Shown: positions 18,934 through 28,304, numbered from the stretch's first letter. The stretch: DNA of 64,000 nt from Pseudomonas sp. WN033 (GCA_002287035.1 NSKG01000005.1:310001-374000), one strand, 5' to 3'. The notes: generated from the letters alone by a model not told the origin. Program-made: numbers and translations.

Positions 18934-19605
18934 TCAGTGGTTGACGGTATGCGCGAGCATCACCGACAACTGACACAGTGGTCGGCCACTCTCGACCTGC
19001 CACTGATTGAACGCCGCTTGCACCGCCGCCAGATCACGCTGGCTGCCTGGCGGCTTGTCGACCACCCCCTGAGCCTTGAGCGCCGCCACTACATCGTTGG
19101 TCGGAACGAAGGTATCCTTGCCAAGCATCCGCAGATAGCGCGGTGCCGACAGCCCACCCATCTGGCTACCACGCTTGGCCAGAAGCCGCCACAACGCAAC
19201 GATTTCGGTCGCCGGCCAATCCGCGACCAGCGCTCCCATGCTGCCGTACTCGGCACGCACATCGAGAATCATCTGGGCATTGCGCGGGACACTCTTGAGC
19301 TTACCCAGGTGACGGATCAGGCGGCTATCGTGCATCAACCGTTCAATGTGCTCTGAACTCATGAGCACTACCTTGTCCGGATCGAAGCCGAAGAAAACTT
19401 CCTCGAAAGCGGGCCACTTGGCATCCACCAAGCTGTGCTTGAGCCCGGCGCGAAACACCCGTAACGCCAGCAGTGACAGGCAGCGGTCATCACTCAAAGC
19501 CCGCAGCTCGTCATCGGGCCTGGGTTGTGGAAGCAAGGCTTCCAGGGCCTGTTCGGAGCCAAAACGGTTCAGGCAGAACTCATGGAGCCATTTGTAATCC
19601 TTCAT
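18934..19605 (-). CDS. DNA-3-methyladenine glycosylase I-like protein
   Basis: The 223-residue protein resembles the Tag family of helical DNA glycosylases: RVFRAGLKHSLVDAKWPAFEEVFFGFDPDKV corresponds to the region around the Tag substrate pocket (split here by position: about 49-79), and LIRHLGKLKSVPRNAQMIL to the following helices. The zinc-binding Cys/His residues of E. coli Tag near the termini are not evident (N-terminus MKDYKWLHEF, C-terminus AHTVNH), so it is a divergent subfamily and the lesion it removes is not certain. It lies between an NlpC/P60 gene and ttcA on the same strand. Confidence 0.75.
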   Translation of the reverse strand: MKDYKWLHEFCLNRFGSEQALEALLPQPRPDDELRALSDDRCLSLLALRVFRAGLKHSLVDAKWPAFEEVFFGFDPDKVVLMSSEHIERLMHDSRLIRHLGKLKSVPRNAQMILDVRAEYGSMGALVADWPATEIVALWRLLAKRGSQMGGLSAPRYLRMLGKDTFVPTNDVVAALKAQGVVDKPPGSQRDLAAVQAAFNQWQVESGRPLCQLSVMLAHTVNH

Positions 19606-19634
19606 TCCATTCTCCCTGGGCTCTGCCCCAATAG

Positions 19635-20459
19635 TCAGAGATTCATCACATTGACAAAGCGCGGCGTGGCCTGTTCATCAATCTGCAGGCTGACAAAATC
19701 AAACAGCTTCGGGTCAGCCAGCTGCGACGGCTGGACATTGCGCAGTGCCCGAAAGATGTTCTCGACCCGACCGGGAGTCTCGCGTTCCCAGTTCTGCAGC
19801 ATTTCCTTGACCACCTTGCGTTGCAGGTTCTCCTGCGACCCGCAGAGGTTACATGGGATGATCGGGAACTCGCGCATCCGTGCATAGGCGGCAATGTCTT
19901 TCTCATTGCAGTAGGCCAACGGCCTGATCACCACATTGCGGCCATCATCGGAACGCAGTTTGGGTGGCATGGCCTTGAGGTTGCCGCCGTAGAACATATT
20001 CAGGAAAAAAGTTTCAACGATGTCATCACGGTGGTGACCCAGCGCCATCTTGGTCGCCCCGATCTCGTCGGCAAAGGTATACAGGTTGCCGCGACGCAGG
20101 CGTGAACACAGAGAACAGGTGGTCTTGCCTTCCGGCACCTTCTCCTTGACGATCGAGTAGGTATCGCGCTCAAGGATGTGGTAGGCCACGCCGATGCTGT
20201 CCAGATAGGCCGGCAACACCTCTTCGGGGAAGCCCGGCTGTTTCTGATCCATGTTGACCGCCACCAGCTCAAAACAGATCGGTGCAACCTTCTGCAAATA
20301 CAGCAGCATGTCCAGCAGGGTATAGCTGTCCTTGCCACCGGACAGACACACCATCACCTTGTCGCCCTCTTCGATCATGTTGTAATCGGTGACCGCCTCA
20401 GCGGTCAGGCGACGCAGGCGTTTCTGCAACTTATTCTGGTTGACACTCAAACTGGTCAT
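19635..20459 (-). CDS. ttcA: tRNA 2-thiocytidine(32) synthetase TtcA
   Basis: TtcA thiolates C32 of certain tRNAs using ATP, cysteine-derived sulfur and an iron-sulfur cluster. The 274-residue protein has the PP-loop [14 protein letters not shown] (about 38-51), the [10 protein letters not shown] pair that binds the cluster near residue 115-118, [11 protein letters not shown], and a later [12 protein letters not shown]. All hallmark cysteines are present. It is a single gene upstream of the Tag-like gene on the same strand, separated by 29 bp. Confidence 0.96.
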   Translation of the reverse strand: MTSLSVNQNKLQKRLRRLTAEAVTDYNMIEEGDKVMVCLSGGKDSYTLLDMLLYLQKVAPICFELVAVNMDQKQPGFPEEVLPAYLDSIGVAYHILERDTYSIVKEKVPEGKTTCSLCSRLRRGNLYTFADEIGATKMALGHHRDDIVETFFLNMFYGGNLKAMPPKLRSDDGRNVVIRPLAYCNEKDIAAYARMREFPIIPCNLCGSQENLQRKVVKEMLQNWERETPGRVENIFRALRNVQPSQLADPKLFDFVSLQIDEQATPRFVNVMNL

Positions 20460-20518
20460 GGCGCAAACACATCCACATGGTTGGCAAAGCCGGCTATTTT
20501 AACCGCAATCGCCCGCCA

Positions 20519-20559
20519 TAAAAACAACGCCCCCGCTGACCTTGCGACCAGCGGGGGCG
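20519..20559 (-). terminator. Rho-independent terminator of the Yip1 gene
   Basis: An 11-bp stem (CGCCCCCGCTG with CAGCGGGGGCG, 20528-20538 and 20549-20559) with a 10-nt loop is followed on the minus strand by GTTGTTTTTA. It lies 16 bp after the Yip1 gene stop. Confidence 0.85.
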
Positions 20560-20574
20560 CTGTCTCTCTCGAGC

Positions 20575-21174
20575 TTAGCGCAGGTACACAGGCCCCACAC
20601 CGAAGCCCCAGAAGATCACGGCGGTGGCAATCATCGCCACCAGCACCACCAGACCGACTGCGAGAATCGAACTGGAGAACAGGAAGCCTTCTTCCTTGGG
20701 AATATCCATGAAGATCGGGATACCCTGATAGAGCAGGTAGACGGTATAGCAAATCGCTGCCGTACCAACGATCATACCCAGCCACAGGCTCGGATACAGC
20801 GCGGCCAGCCCCCCGATAAACAGCGGAGTAGCGGTGTAGGCGGCAAATACTACACAGTCGGTGATCGTCGGACTGGAGTCGTAGGTGCGGGCCATCCAGT
20901 GAATAAAGGCGCCCATTACCGCAACACCGGCCAGCATCGCCAGATAGGACAATGCGGTCATCTGCAACGCACTGGCCTGGGTTAGCTTGACCGCTTCAGC
21001 CGTGCCGATGGTCCAGCCCACCTGGGTCGTGCCGATATAGGCTGAGACCACCGGAATGGCTGCCAGAATCAGCACATGGGTAAGATACATGTGACCAATG
21101 CTTTCTTCCTCACCCTTGATCTCCTTCCACTCCTGATCCGGATGAGTGAACAACCCCAATACGTGATGGATCAT
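20575..21174 (-). CDS. Yip1 family inner-membrane protein
   Basis: A 199-residue polytopic protein with about five membrane helices. It starts MIHHVLGLFTHPDQEWKEIK, the usual opening of bacterial Yip1 (DUF1282) proteins, and has YDSSPTITDCVVFAAYTATPLFIGG typical of the family core. Function unknown. It is monocistronic: a terminator follows and a separate terminator ends the upstream dnaJ-like gene. Confidence 0.85.
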   Translation of the reverse strand: MIHHVLGLFTHPDQEWKEIKGEEESIGHMYLTHVLILAAIPVVSAYIGTTQVGWTIGTAEAVKLTQASALQMTALSYLAMLAGVAVMGAFIHWMARTYDSSPTITDCVVFAAYTATPLFIGGLAALYPSLWLGMIVGTAAICYTVYLLYQGIPIFMDIPKEEGFLFSSSILAVGLVVLVAMIATAVIFWGFGVGPVYLR

Positions 21175-21241
21175 GGTCTGACCTCCTGATTATTATCTGC
21201 CCCGCTGTCGTGGTATACGCCCCCAGCAACGGGTGAACAGG

Positions 21242-21258
21242 TGCGACAGCATGTCGCA
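21242..21258. promoter_or_regulatory. Perfect 17-bp palindrome upstream of the Yip1 gene
   Basis: TGCGACA-GCA-TGTCGCA, 68 bp upstream of the Yip1 start codon and after the dnaJ-like terminator. The symmetry and promoter position suggest a transcription factor operator. No regulator is identified. Confidence 0.4.
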
Positions 21259-21291
21259 GCCCTTGTATTCGACTATAGCCAAAAAATGCCC

Positions 21292-21323
21292 AAAAAAAGC
21301 CTCCTCGCTTAGAGGAATTGGCG
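21292..21323 (-). terminator. Rho-independent terminator of the DnaJ-related gene
   Basis: On the minus strand, just after the stop, GCC-AAT-TCCTC pairs with GAGGA-GGC around TAAGC and is followed by a run of seven T. The stem is imperfect (bulge of 3), but the T-run is strong. Confidence 0.7.
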
Positions 21324-21326
21324 ACT

Positions 21327-21938
21327 TCAGGCTTTCCCGTAATAGCGTTGCAGAATTAACAGAGCCTCATTGATCTCTTGCAGGGTCTCGGTATCACCAC
21401 CCCGATCGGGGTGGTGACGACTCACCAACTCCCGATAGCGGCGCTTGATAGCCCTGGGGCAGGCCGGGTCTGGCAGTTCAAACAAGGCCAGGGCCTGACC
21501 TCTGGTCTGAGCAGAAATGGCTGTCGGCATCACCCTGAACTGGCTCAGCAGCCGCTCGACATCCTCGCGGTGGGTTGTGGCCCACTGCTGCCAGTCCAGG
21601 TAGTAGCTGCGCAAGGGATCTGGCTTACAGAGCCCCGGCCCACTCTTCCGGCGCGTCTCAAGCACAATGCCCAAGGCATGAATGCGCAGTTGCTGCCCGC
21701 ATTCGGCCAGACGGTCGGACAATCGGTACAGCGCGTGAAATAGCAGAAAATGCACCTGAAACAGCCGCAGCGGGTCGCGCAAGGCGCCCGGAGTAGCGAA
21801 TAACGACTCAGGAAAGCGCTCGGCCAGCAGGCCAATCAGGCGGTGCTCGCCGATCCCGGCGGGGTGCGTTCTGAGCACAGCCAGCACGGCTTCATCAAAA
21901 TCTGGCGGGAGTAACTGGTCGGCAGTGGAAACGGTCAT
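21327..21938 (-). CDS. DnaJ-related J-domain protein
   Basis: The 203-residue protein has an N-terminal DNAJ_related region (about 10-125) with FLLFHALYRLSD, and a C-terminal J-domain with HPD at 176-178 (SRHHPDRGG), which would stimulate Hsp70 ATPase. J-domain placement at the C-terminus with no zinc finger or client domain is typical of this subgroup in Pseudomonas and Vibrio. Client unknown. Divergent from the choice-of-anchor I lipoprotein gene. Confidence 0.87.
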   Translation of the reverse strand: MTVSTADQLLPPDFDEAVLAVLRTHPAGIGEHRLIGLLAERFPESLFATPGALRDPLRLFQVHFLLFHALYRLSDRLAECGQQLRIHALGIVLETRRKSGPGLCKPDPLRSYYLDWQQWATTHREDVERLLSQFRVMPTAISAQTRGQALALFELPDPACPRAIKRRYRELVSRHHPDRGGDTETLQEINEALLILQRYYGKA

Positions 21939-22064
21939 TGTCCGAGTGTATCAGCCCAACCCCAATGCTCCGAATGTCATTGGATCGACATCAGGCTGAC
22001 ATGCCCATGTCACCAGCACGGGGTATCACTGTTGCCGCTCTTTCTTACCTCTCAAGGACCCAAC

Positions 22065-23936
22065 ATGAATAATAAGTGGATCATCGCCGCCGGTACGGCC
22101 CTGGCTCTTGGCCTGGCTGGCTGCAACAGCGGCAGCAGCAATCGCAGCAATCCCGAGGAGCCGCCAGCCCCCGCACCGGAACTGACCCCGGAAAGCATCT
22201 CGCTCAGCTTCCTGGGCCGCTACAGCTCCGGTATCTTCGGCCAAAGCGCGGCGGAAATCCCGGCCTTTGATCCGGTCAACCGGCAAATTTTCGTAGTCAA
22301 TGCCCAGAACGGCGCCATCGACGTGCTCGATGCCAGCGACCTGAGCAACCCCGCCCTGGTTCAGACCCTGACCATGGAGACCATCGCTCCCGGCGCCGTG
22401 GTCAACAGCGTGGCCTACCACGACGGTCTGCTGGCCGTGGCTGTTGAAGCCGCCAACAAGACCGACAACGGTTACGCGGTGCTGGTCGACGCCAATGACC
22501 TGAGCATACTCGATCACACCGAAGTCGGTGCCCAGCCCGACATGCTGACGTTCACCCCGGACGGACGTTATCTGCTGGTCGCCAACGAGGGTGAGCCGAG
22601 CGACGACTACAGTGTTGACCCGGAAGGCTCCGTCAGTGTGATCGAGCTGGACGGCCAGCGGATCGTCAGCGTTCGTACGGCTGGCTTCCAGGCCTTCAAT
22701 GACCAGAAGCAGGCCTTGATCGACCAGGGCGTACGGATTTTTGGCCCCAATGCCAGCGTGGCCCAAGACCTGGAGCCGGAATATATCGCCGTCTCGGCTG
22801 ACAGCCTTACCGCCTGGGTCGCCCTGCAGGAAAACAACGCACTGGCCAAGCTGGATATCGCCAGCGCCACCATCACCGACATACTGCCCCTGGGCTATAA
22901 GGACCATGGTCTGGACGGCAACGGCATCGATGCCAGCGATACTGACGGCGTCATCGACATCCGCACCTGGCCCGGCGTCGTCGGCATGTACCACCCTGAC
23001 AGCATCGCGGCCTACAGCGTCGATGGCGCAACCTACATCGTCACCGCCAACGAAGGTGACGCCCGCGCCTGGGGTGAAACCAACCAGGCCTACTGGGATG
23101 GTGATGCCAGTCAGGGCTTTGTCGAGGAAATCCGCCTCAAGCACCTGGTTCACCGCAGCGGCTTTGCTCGCCGGGTCGGCGACGACATGCCACCGCACCT
23201 GCATGCTCTGGCCGCCGGCGCACTGCTCAACCCCGATGTGTTCAGCTATTGTGGTGCCAGCGCTGGTGAGCCTGGCGACTGCCGCGAAGATGACCTGCTC
23301 GGTCGCCTGACCGTTAGCTGGGTCGATGGCTACCGCAAGGATGCCAGCGGCAACCCGGTGATGTTCGACAGCAATGGCAACCCGGACCCAGCTGGCGATC
23401 GAATCATGTATGACCAGATCTATGCCTTCGGTGCCCGCTCCTTCTCCATCTGGGACGAAAACGCAAACCTGATCTGGGACTCTGCTGATCAGCTCGAGCA
23501 ATTTCTGGCCAGCGACGAGTGTCGCACCGGGGCACTGCGGGACACTCCCTGCCGCGACTACTTCAACTCCAACCACAGCGCTGGCGACAGCTTTGACAAC
23601 CGCAGCGACAACAAAGGGCCCGAGCCCGAAGGCGTCGCCATTGGCAAACTAGGAGAAAAGACCTATGCCTTCATTGGTCTTGAGCGCATGGGCGGAGTCA
23701 TCGTCTATGACATCAGTTCCCCGCAAGCGCCGTACTTCGTCGACTACCTCAACACCCGTGAAGACTGGGTGAGTGATCCACAAGCCAACCTGGCCAACGT
23801 CGGGGACCTGGGCGCAGAAGGTCTGGTATTCGTAGCCGCCGACGACTCCCCCAACGGTGAGCCCCTGCTGATCATCGGCAACGAAGTCAGCGGCACCACA
23901 GCGATCTATCAGATTGACCAGTTGTTCGCTGACTAA
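22065..23936 (+). CDS. Choice-of-anchor I family lipoprotein (beta-propeller, alkaline phosphatase-associated)
   Basis: A 623-residue lipoprotein. The ATG at 22065 has AAGGAC 6 bp upstream and opens a signal peptide with lipobox LAGC (MNNKWIIAAGTALALGLAGC). The mature protein has propeller-like repeats: IPAFDPVNRQIFVVNAQNGA, DMLTFTPDGRYLLVANEGEP, TYIVTANEGDARAW, KTYAFIGLERMGGVIVYD. This is the choice-of-anchor I family, related to proteins annotated as alkaline-phosphatase-like or mesenchyme-specific glycoprotein. Enzyme activity is not established. It is probably surface-exposed and calcium-rich. A terminator follows directly. Confidence 0.85.
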   Translation: MNNKWIIAAGTALALGLAGCNSGSSNRSNPEEPPAPAPELTPESISLSFLGRYSSGIFGQSAAEIPAFDPVNRQIFVVNAQNGAIDVLDASDLSNPALVQTLTMETIAPGAVVNSVAYHDGLLAVAVEAANKTDNGYAVLVDANDLSILDHTEVGAQPDMLTFTPDGRYLLVANEGEPSDDYSVDPEGSVSVIELDGQRIVSVRTAGFQAFNDQKQALIDQGVRIFGPNASVAQDLEPEYIAVSADSLTAWVALQENNALAKLDIASATITDILPLGYKDHGLDGNGIDASDTDGVIDIRTWPGVVGMYHPDSIAAYSVDGATYIVTANEGDARAWGETNQAYWDGDASQGFVEEIRLKHLVHRSGFARRVGDDMPPHLHALAAGALLNPDVFSYCGASAGEPGDCREDDLLGRLTVSWVDGYRKDASGNPVMFDSNGNPDPAGDRIMYDQIYAFGARSFSIWDENANLIWDSADQLEQFLASDECRTGALRDTPCRDYFNSNHSAGDSFDNRSDNKGPEPEGVAIGKLGEKTYAFIGLERMGGVIVYDISSPQAPYFVDYLNTREDWVSDPQANLANVGDLGAEGLVFVAADDSPNGEPLLIIGNEVSGTTAIYQIDQLFAD

Positions 23937-23940
23937 GTCG

Positions 23941-23972
23941 ATCAGCGCCGGGCACTGCCCGGCGCTGATTTT
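23941..23972 (+). terminator. Rho-independent terminator of the choice-of-anchor I gene
   Basis: A perfect inverted repeat (left arm from 23941 ATCAGCGCCGGG, right arm CCCGGCGCTGAT ending 23969) with a 5-nt loop is followed by TTTTC. It lies between convergent genes and may also serve the ggpPS transcript. Confidence 0.85.
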
Positions 23973-26239
23973 CAGGCCGCCTGTTCAGCGCCCTGACCTG
24001 ACTCCAGCTGTTTCATGGCTGCCACCGCCTGCAGAAACTCATCACCCCAGCGCTGAATATCGTTGTGGCAGACACAGGCATAGAGTTCACGCAGCCGCGC
24101 CCGCCGTTCAACCTGCCCCAAAGCCAGGGCCACATACAGGGTATCGCGCAGATCATTAGGGTCATGTGGATTGGTACGCAAGGCACCATGTAATTCCGCT
24201 GCCGCACCAGCAAACTCGGACAACACCAACACACCCTGTCCCTGACACAAGCCCTGAGTAGCGATATATTCCTTGGCCACCAGATTCAGCCCATCGCGCA
24301 GGGGCGTAATCCACATCACATCGGCCATCAGGTAGTAGGCCACCAGCTCATTGAACGGAAACGCCCGATAGAAGAACTGCACCGGCACCCAACCAACCCG
24401 GGAGAACCGGCCATTGATGCGTCCGACCGCACGCTCGATCTGGGTCAGCAGCTCATCGTAGATAGTCATTTCCCGGGCCGCTGGCACGCAGACGGTCAAC
24501 AGACTGACCTTGCCGACCAGTTCAGGATGAGCCTCAAGCAACGCCTCGAAAGCCAGCAGCTTTTCCAGAGTGCCCTTGGTGTAGTCCAGCCGCTCAACCG
24601 ACAGCACCACCCGCACACCGCGCAACTGCTGACGCAGTGTCTGCATCAGCGCCTGACAGTCGGGCGATTCGACCAGTGCACCAACCCGGGTTAAGTCCAA
24701 CCCGACCGGGTGTGCCCCCAAACCGATACGGCGACCATGCACGCTGATCGTGGTGGTCATCCTGTCCAAGCCCATCGCGCAGCCGTAGGTTAGAAAACGC
24801 GGCGCACAATCCAGCGACGCCAAAACCTCGACCGGCGCAACACCACGTGCCACATCGACAAAGTTTTCAGCCTGACGCGGGATATGAAAACCGATGTAAT
24901 CGCACTGCAGCAGGCTACCGATGATCTCCCGCCGCCAGGGCAACACATTGAACACATCTGCCGAAGGAAAGTAGGTATGGTGAAAGAAGGCAATGGTCAG
25001 ATCGGGACGCAGCGGTCGCAAAAACGCCGGCACCATCCACAGGTTGTAGTCGTGCAGCCAGACCGTTGCCCCTTCGGCGGCCTCGGCAGCTGTGCGTTCG
25101 GCAAATAGCCGGTTGACCTTGAGAAACACTTGCCAGTCGTCCTCGCAGAACTGCGCGCGCTCCCAGAAGGTATGCAGCGTTGGCCAGAACGCCTCCTTGG
25201 AGAAGCGCTTGTAGAACACGTCTACATCCTGCTTGGTCAAGGCTACCCTTGCGGCAACCAGATGCGGGTAGAGACTTGAATCGACCGGCGTATGAACTTC
25301 AAAGGCCTGCCCCAGACGCGGCTCATGGGTCGACCAGGCAACCCAGGAGCCACGTCGACCCTGAGCAAAAAAACTTAGCAGGGTCGGAATGATGCCGTTA
25401 GGCGAAGACGGCGGCCGACGCACCAGGCGGCCCTGCTCAAGCCCTTCTTCATACGGCAATCGATGGTAGACCATGACCAGTTCGGCTTTGCCCTTGATAG
25501 CCAGATCGGGCAACTCCGAGTCCACACCCTGAGGCCCCAGAAAACCGAAATGGGCAAAGGCCTCAAGTATCCCGCCACAACCACTCAAGCGGGCGTGCAG
25601 CACTCTGGCCTGATCGATCGTGGCCTCCAGCAGACCGGTCTCCGACTCCCCGACACAGACCCCCTTGAAGCCCTGCTCGAACATCGACAGATCATTCAGG
25701 GTATCGCCGGCAACCAGCACCTCCTCGGCCGGCAAGTCCAGATGCTCGACCAGCCGCCGCAGCGTCGAACCCTTGTTTACGCCTCGAGGCAAACAGTCGA
25801 GGTACATCCCGGCAGAAAACAACAAGTCACAGCCCAGCTCACTAATAGCAGCGTGCAACTCTTCGGTTACTGCCTCCGGGCTGCAAAAAAACGAGCAGCG
25901 ACGTTGCTGCGGCACTGCCTGGCGTTCCAGACCAGGCCTGTCGGCCAGGGCGGCAATGACTTGCAACTCGCCCGGCCAACAATCCTCGATCATTTGCTGC
26001 AACGGGTAGACCGGCTGCAGGGTGCGACCATCAACAATGGTCGCACCAACATCGCAAATAATGTAATCCGGCGCAGGAATGGCCGGGTCTGACAGTAACG
26101 GAACCACCACCTCAAGCCCGCGACCAGTCACAAACACCAGGTCAATCCCCGGGTGAGCATTGATCAACTGATACAGCCGCTGGCGATTCTCCGGATCGCC
26201 GGCCAGCAAGGTTCCATCCAGATCGGTAGCTAATAGCAT
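23972..26239 (-). CDS. ggpPS: Bifunctional glucosylglycerol-phosphate phosphatase/synthase
   Basis: The 755-residue protein joins an N-terminal HAD phosphatase (about 1-270; DLDGT with D6 and D8, later AGDTLNDLSMF) to a C-terminal GT20 glycosyltransferase (about 285-745; LVMVYHRLPYEE, FFHHTYFPSADVFNVLPWR, VERLDYTKG, TPLRDGLNLVAKEY). Trehalose OtsA/OtsB fusions have the opposite order. HAD-first with the FHHT and IPRQAENF signatures matches GgpPS of salt-tolerant Pseudomonas, which makes the compatible solute glucosylglycerol from ADP-glucose and glycerol-3-phosphate. The ATG at 26239 has GAGGGG 8 bp upstream; an ATG at 26281 would add 14 unlikely residues. A trehalose-phosphate role is the alternative. 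Confidence 0.8.
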   Translation of the reverse strand: MLLATDLDGTLLAGDPENRQRLYQLINAHPGIDLVFVTGRGLEVVVPLLSDPAIPAPDYIICDVGATIVDGRTLQPVYPLQQMIEDCWPGELQVIAALADRPGLERQAVPQQRRCSFFCSPEAVTEELHAAISELGCDLLFSAGMYLDCLPRGVNKGSTLRRLVEHLDLPAEEVLVAGDTLNDLSMFEQGFKGVCVGESETGLLEATIDQARVLHARLSGCGGILEAFAHFGFLGPQGVDSELPDLAIKGKAELVMVYHRLPYEEGLEQGRLVRRPPSSPNGIIPTLLSFFAQGRRGSWVAWSTHEPRLGQAFEVHTPVDSSLYPHLVAARVALTKQDVDVFYKRFSKEAFWPTLHTFWERAQFCEDDWQVFLKVNRLFAERTAAEAAEGATVWLHDYNLWMVPAFLRPLRPDLTIAFFHHTYFPSADVFNVLPWRREIIGSLLQCDYIGFHIPRQAENFVDVARGVAPVEVLASLDCAPRFLTYGCAMGLDRMTTTISVHGRRIGLGAHPVGLDLTRVGALVESPDCQALMQTLRQQLRGVRVVLSVERLDYTKGTLEKLLAFEALLEAHPELVGKVSLLTVCVPAAREMTIYDELLTQIERAVGRINGRFSRVGWVPVQFFYRAFPFNELVAYYLMADVMWITPLRDGLNLVAKEYIATQGLCQGQGVLVLSEFAGAAAELHGALRTNPHDPNDLRDTLYVALALGQVERRARLRELYACVCHNDIQRWGDEFLQAVAAMKQLESGQGAEQAA

Positions 26240-26298
26240 GACAAACACCCCTCTTGTGCCCCCGACCGGAGCCGGGACCATGAAATACCACTGACGAC

Positions 26299-27597
26299 CT
26301 AGTTCTTGTCGGGTCCGTCAGTGTCGTCGGCAGATTCGGGTGTACGCACAGGTTTGACCGGTGGCTCTGCGGCCTCTGGGTCTTCGTCCAGCATCATTTC
26401 CAGTACGGTCGGCGAGGTCCTCAACATCGGCACGAAGTGCGCCGCCCCCTCGACAATGCGATCACGACCCGCACGCACCTGCTGCCAGGCATACACGGCG
26501 CACAGACCGAACATGAGGGTAAAAAACAGCGGCAAGGCCAACGCTGCGGTCAGCCCCATCAATGCCCCAGCCAAAGCTGGTCCCACTGCGGCGCCCAGCG
26601 CATGTAGCATCAACAGCGCGGCATTGCCGGATAAAATATCTTCCTTGTGTAAATGATCAACCAGGTGAGCAACCACTGTCGGATAGACCGCAAAGGCGCC
26701 GGCACCAAACACCGCTGCAGCGACCAGCAGCCATTGACCGAAAGGCCCAAGCAGCGCCATCAACAACCCGCCCAGCGCCGCCAGCGCAGAAACCAGACAA
26801 ACTGCCCGGCGCCGGTCGATACGATCAGACAACCAGCCCAAGGGCCACTGCAGTAACGCGCCTGCGATGATCACCAGCGACACGAACCCCGCGATTTGCG
26901 TCGTCTGCATCCCCATACGGGCGGCATAAACCGCACCCAAGCCCCAGAACCCGCCCATTGCCAGGCCCGAGAGCAGTGCACCGGCGCAGGCAACCGGCGC
27001 CGCTTGCCAGATCCGGGCCAGCGGCAGGGCCGGTGTGTCACTGATTTCGGGCTGTGGCAAACGAGTGGCGACAACCGGCATCAAGGCGACCACCACCAGC
27101 ATTGCCGCCACGGCGAACAAAGTGAAAGCCAAGGGACTATCCAAATGCAGAAGCTGTTGCGCCATGGCTAGCGCCAACAGGTTGACTGCCATGTAGGCGG
27201 CAAACACCTGCGCACGGTGTTCACTTGGTGCCTGGGTATTGAGCCAGCTTTCAATCACCGTGTAGATCCCGACCAGGGCCACGCCGGTGACCACTCGCAA
27301 CAGGAGCCAGACCGGCGCATCGACCAGCAGACTGTGAAGCAGCACGCAGACCGAGGTCACGGCCGCAAAGAAGGCAAACGCCCGTACGTGCCCCATCCGC
27401 CGGATAAGTCGCGGGCACAACCAGGTACCAACAATGAAGCCGACGAAATAGGCAGAACCAAGCAGCCCCAGCATCTGATCGGAGAAACCCTCGGCACTGC
27501 CGCGCAGAGCCAGCAAGGTATTGAGCAAACCGGTGCCCAGCAACAGCAAGGCAATCCCGGCCAGCAAGGCGCCAATCGGCAACAACAGTCTGAACAT
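26299..27597 (-). CDS. MFS transporter (YcaD/UPF0226-like)
   Basis: A 432-residue, 12-helix major facilitator. The ATG at 27597 (MFRLLLPIGALLAGIALLLL) begins at the first helix and has GGGAG about 10 bp upstream; the longer frame upstream is not membrane-like. Signature loops are GTWLCPRLIRRMGHVRAF after helix 2 and GWLSDRIDRRRAV after helix 8, and the family's VVTGVALVGIYTVIESWLN. The C-terminus carries an acidic/proline-rich tail of about 50 residues (DEDPEAAEPPVKPV). It precedes ggpPS on the same strand by about 60 bp, perhaps cotranscribed. Substrate unknown. Confidence 0.85.
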   Translation of the reverse strand: MFRLLLPIGALLAGIALLLLGTGLLNTLLALRGSAEGFSDQMLGLLGSAYFVGFIVGTWLCPRLIRRMGHVRAFAFFAAVTSVCVLLHSLLVDAPVWLLLRVVTGVALVGIYTVIESWLNTQAPSEHRAQVFAAYMAVNLLALAMAQQLLHLDSPLAFTLFAVAAMLVVVALMPVVATRLPQPEISDTPALPLARIWQAAPVACAGALLSGLAMGGFWGLGAVYAARMGMQTTQIAGFVSLVIIAGALLQWPLGWLSDRIDRRRAVCLVSALAALGGLLMALLGPFGQWLLVAAAVFGAGAFAVYPTVVAHLVDHLHKEDILSGNAALLMLHALGAAVGPALAGALMGLTAALALPLFFTLMFGLCAVYAWQQVRAGRDRIVEGAAHFVPMLRTSPTVLEMMLDEDPEAAEPPVKPVRTPESADDTDGPDKN

Positions 27598-27778
27598 GGA
27601 ACCGAATCTCCCGTGCGGTTGCTTTCGGTGCCAGGCAGGTAGGTGGGCGAAGAAAAAGCGGTAATTTATATTTAACTCTAAACACCATACCGCAACAGGC
27701 GCGCCAAGAAAACCCACACACCTCCAACCCGGGCTCCGATAACGCTACACTAAAAACATGCCGAAAACGGAAATCCCC

Positions 27779-28246
27779 ATGCCGAACAAACGCCTGCTGA
27801 TCGTCGCTCATGCCCCCTCCGAGAACACTCGCAAGCTGGTGGAAGCCGTCTTGCGGGGCGCCAGCCACAGCGATATCGAGCAGGTCGAAACACTCTGGCG
27901 CCCGCCGCTTGAAGCGGTGCCGGAAGACGTCCTGCAGGCCGATGCCATCATCCTCGGCACTACAGAGAACCTCGGCTACATGAGCGGAGCACTCAAGGAC
28001 TTCTTTGACCGCTGCTACTACCCGGTATTGGAAAAAAAGCAGGGGCTACCCTGCGCCCTGTATATCCGCGCCGGCATGGATGGCACCGGAACCCGCAGGG
28101 CAATCGAGTCGATCGTAACGGGTCTGCGCTGGCAATGGGTCCAGGATCCACTGATTCTCAAGGGCCAATGGCAGGAAAGCTTTGCCGATCAGGCCTATGA
28201 CCTTGGTCTGTATATGGCTGCCGGCCTGGATAACAGCATCTTCTGA
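27779..28246 (+). CDS. Flavodoxin-like NAD(P)H-dependent reductase family protein
   Basis: The 155-residue protein has a flavodoxin fold: LLIVAHAPSENTRKLVEAV gives strand 1 and the FMN-phosphate loop, and ILGTTENLGYMSGALKDFFD gives the second FMN loop. GMDGTGTRRAIESIVTGL follows. It resembles small flavodoxin family proteins of pseudomonads. I prefer the ATG at 27779 (GGAA 7 bp upstream) to one 21 bp earlier, which lacks a ribosome-binding site. Divergent from the MFS gene. Partner and substrate unknown. Confidence 0.85.
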   Translation: MPNKRLLIVAHAPSENTRKLVEAVLRGASHSDIEQVETLWRPPLEAVPEDVLQADAIILGTTENLGYMSGALKDFFDRCYYPVLEKKQGLPCALYIRAGMDGTGTRRAIESIVTGLRWQWVQDPLILKGQWQESFADQAYDLGLYMAAGLDNSIF

Positions 28247-28304
28247 CCTGCAGGTCATCCTGTAAGGCTTCTGGAACGGGCCTTGGCGCCCTATACTCGG
28301 CCGC

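Noticed and set aside
22026..23576. A long open frame on the minus strand across the choice-of-anchor I gene
   Set aside because: It mirrors a GC-rich coding gene on the plus strand with a clear signal peptide and domain; the antisense product is Val/Gly/Ala-rich with no domain.
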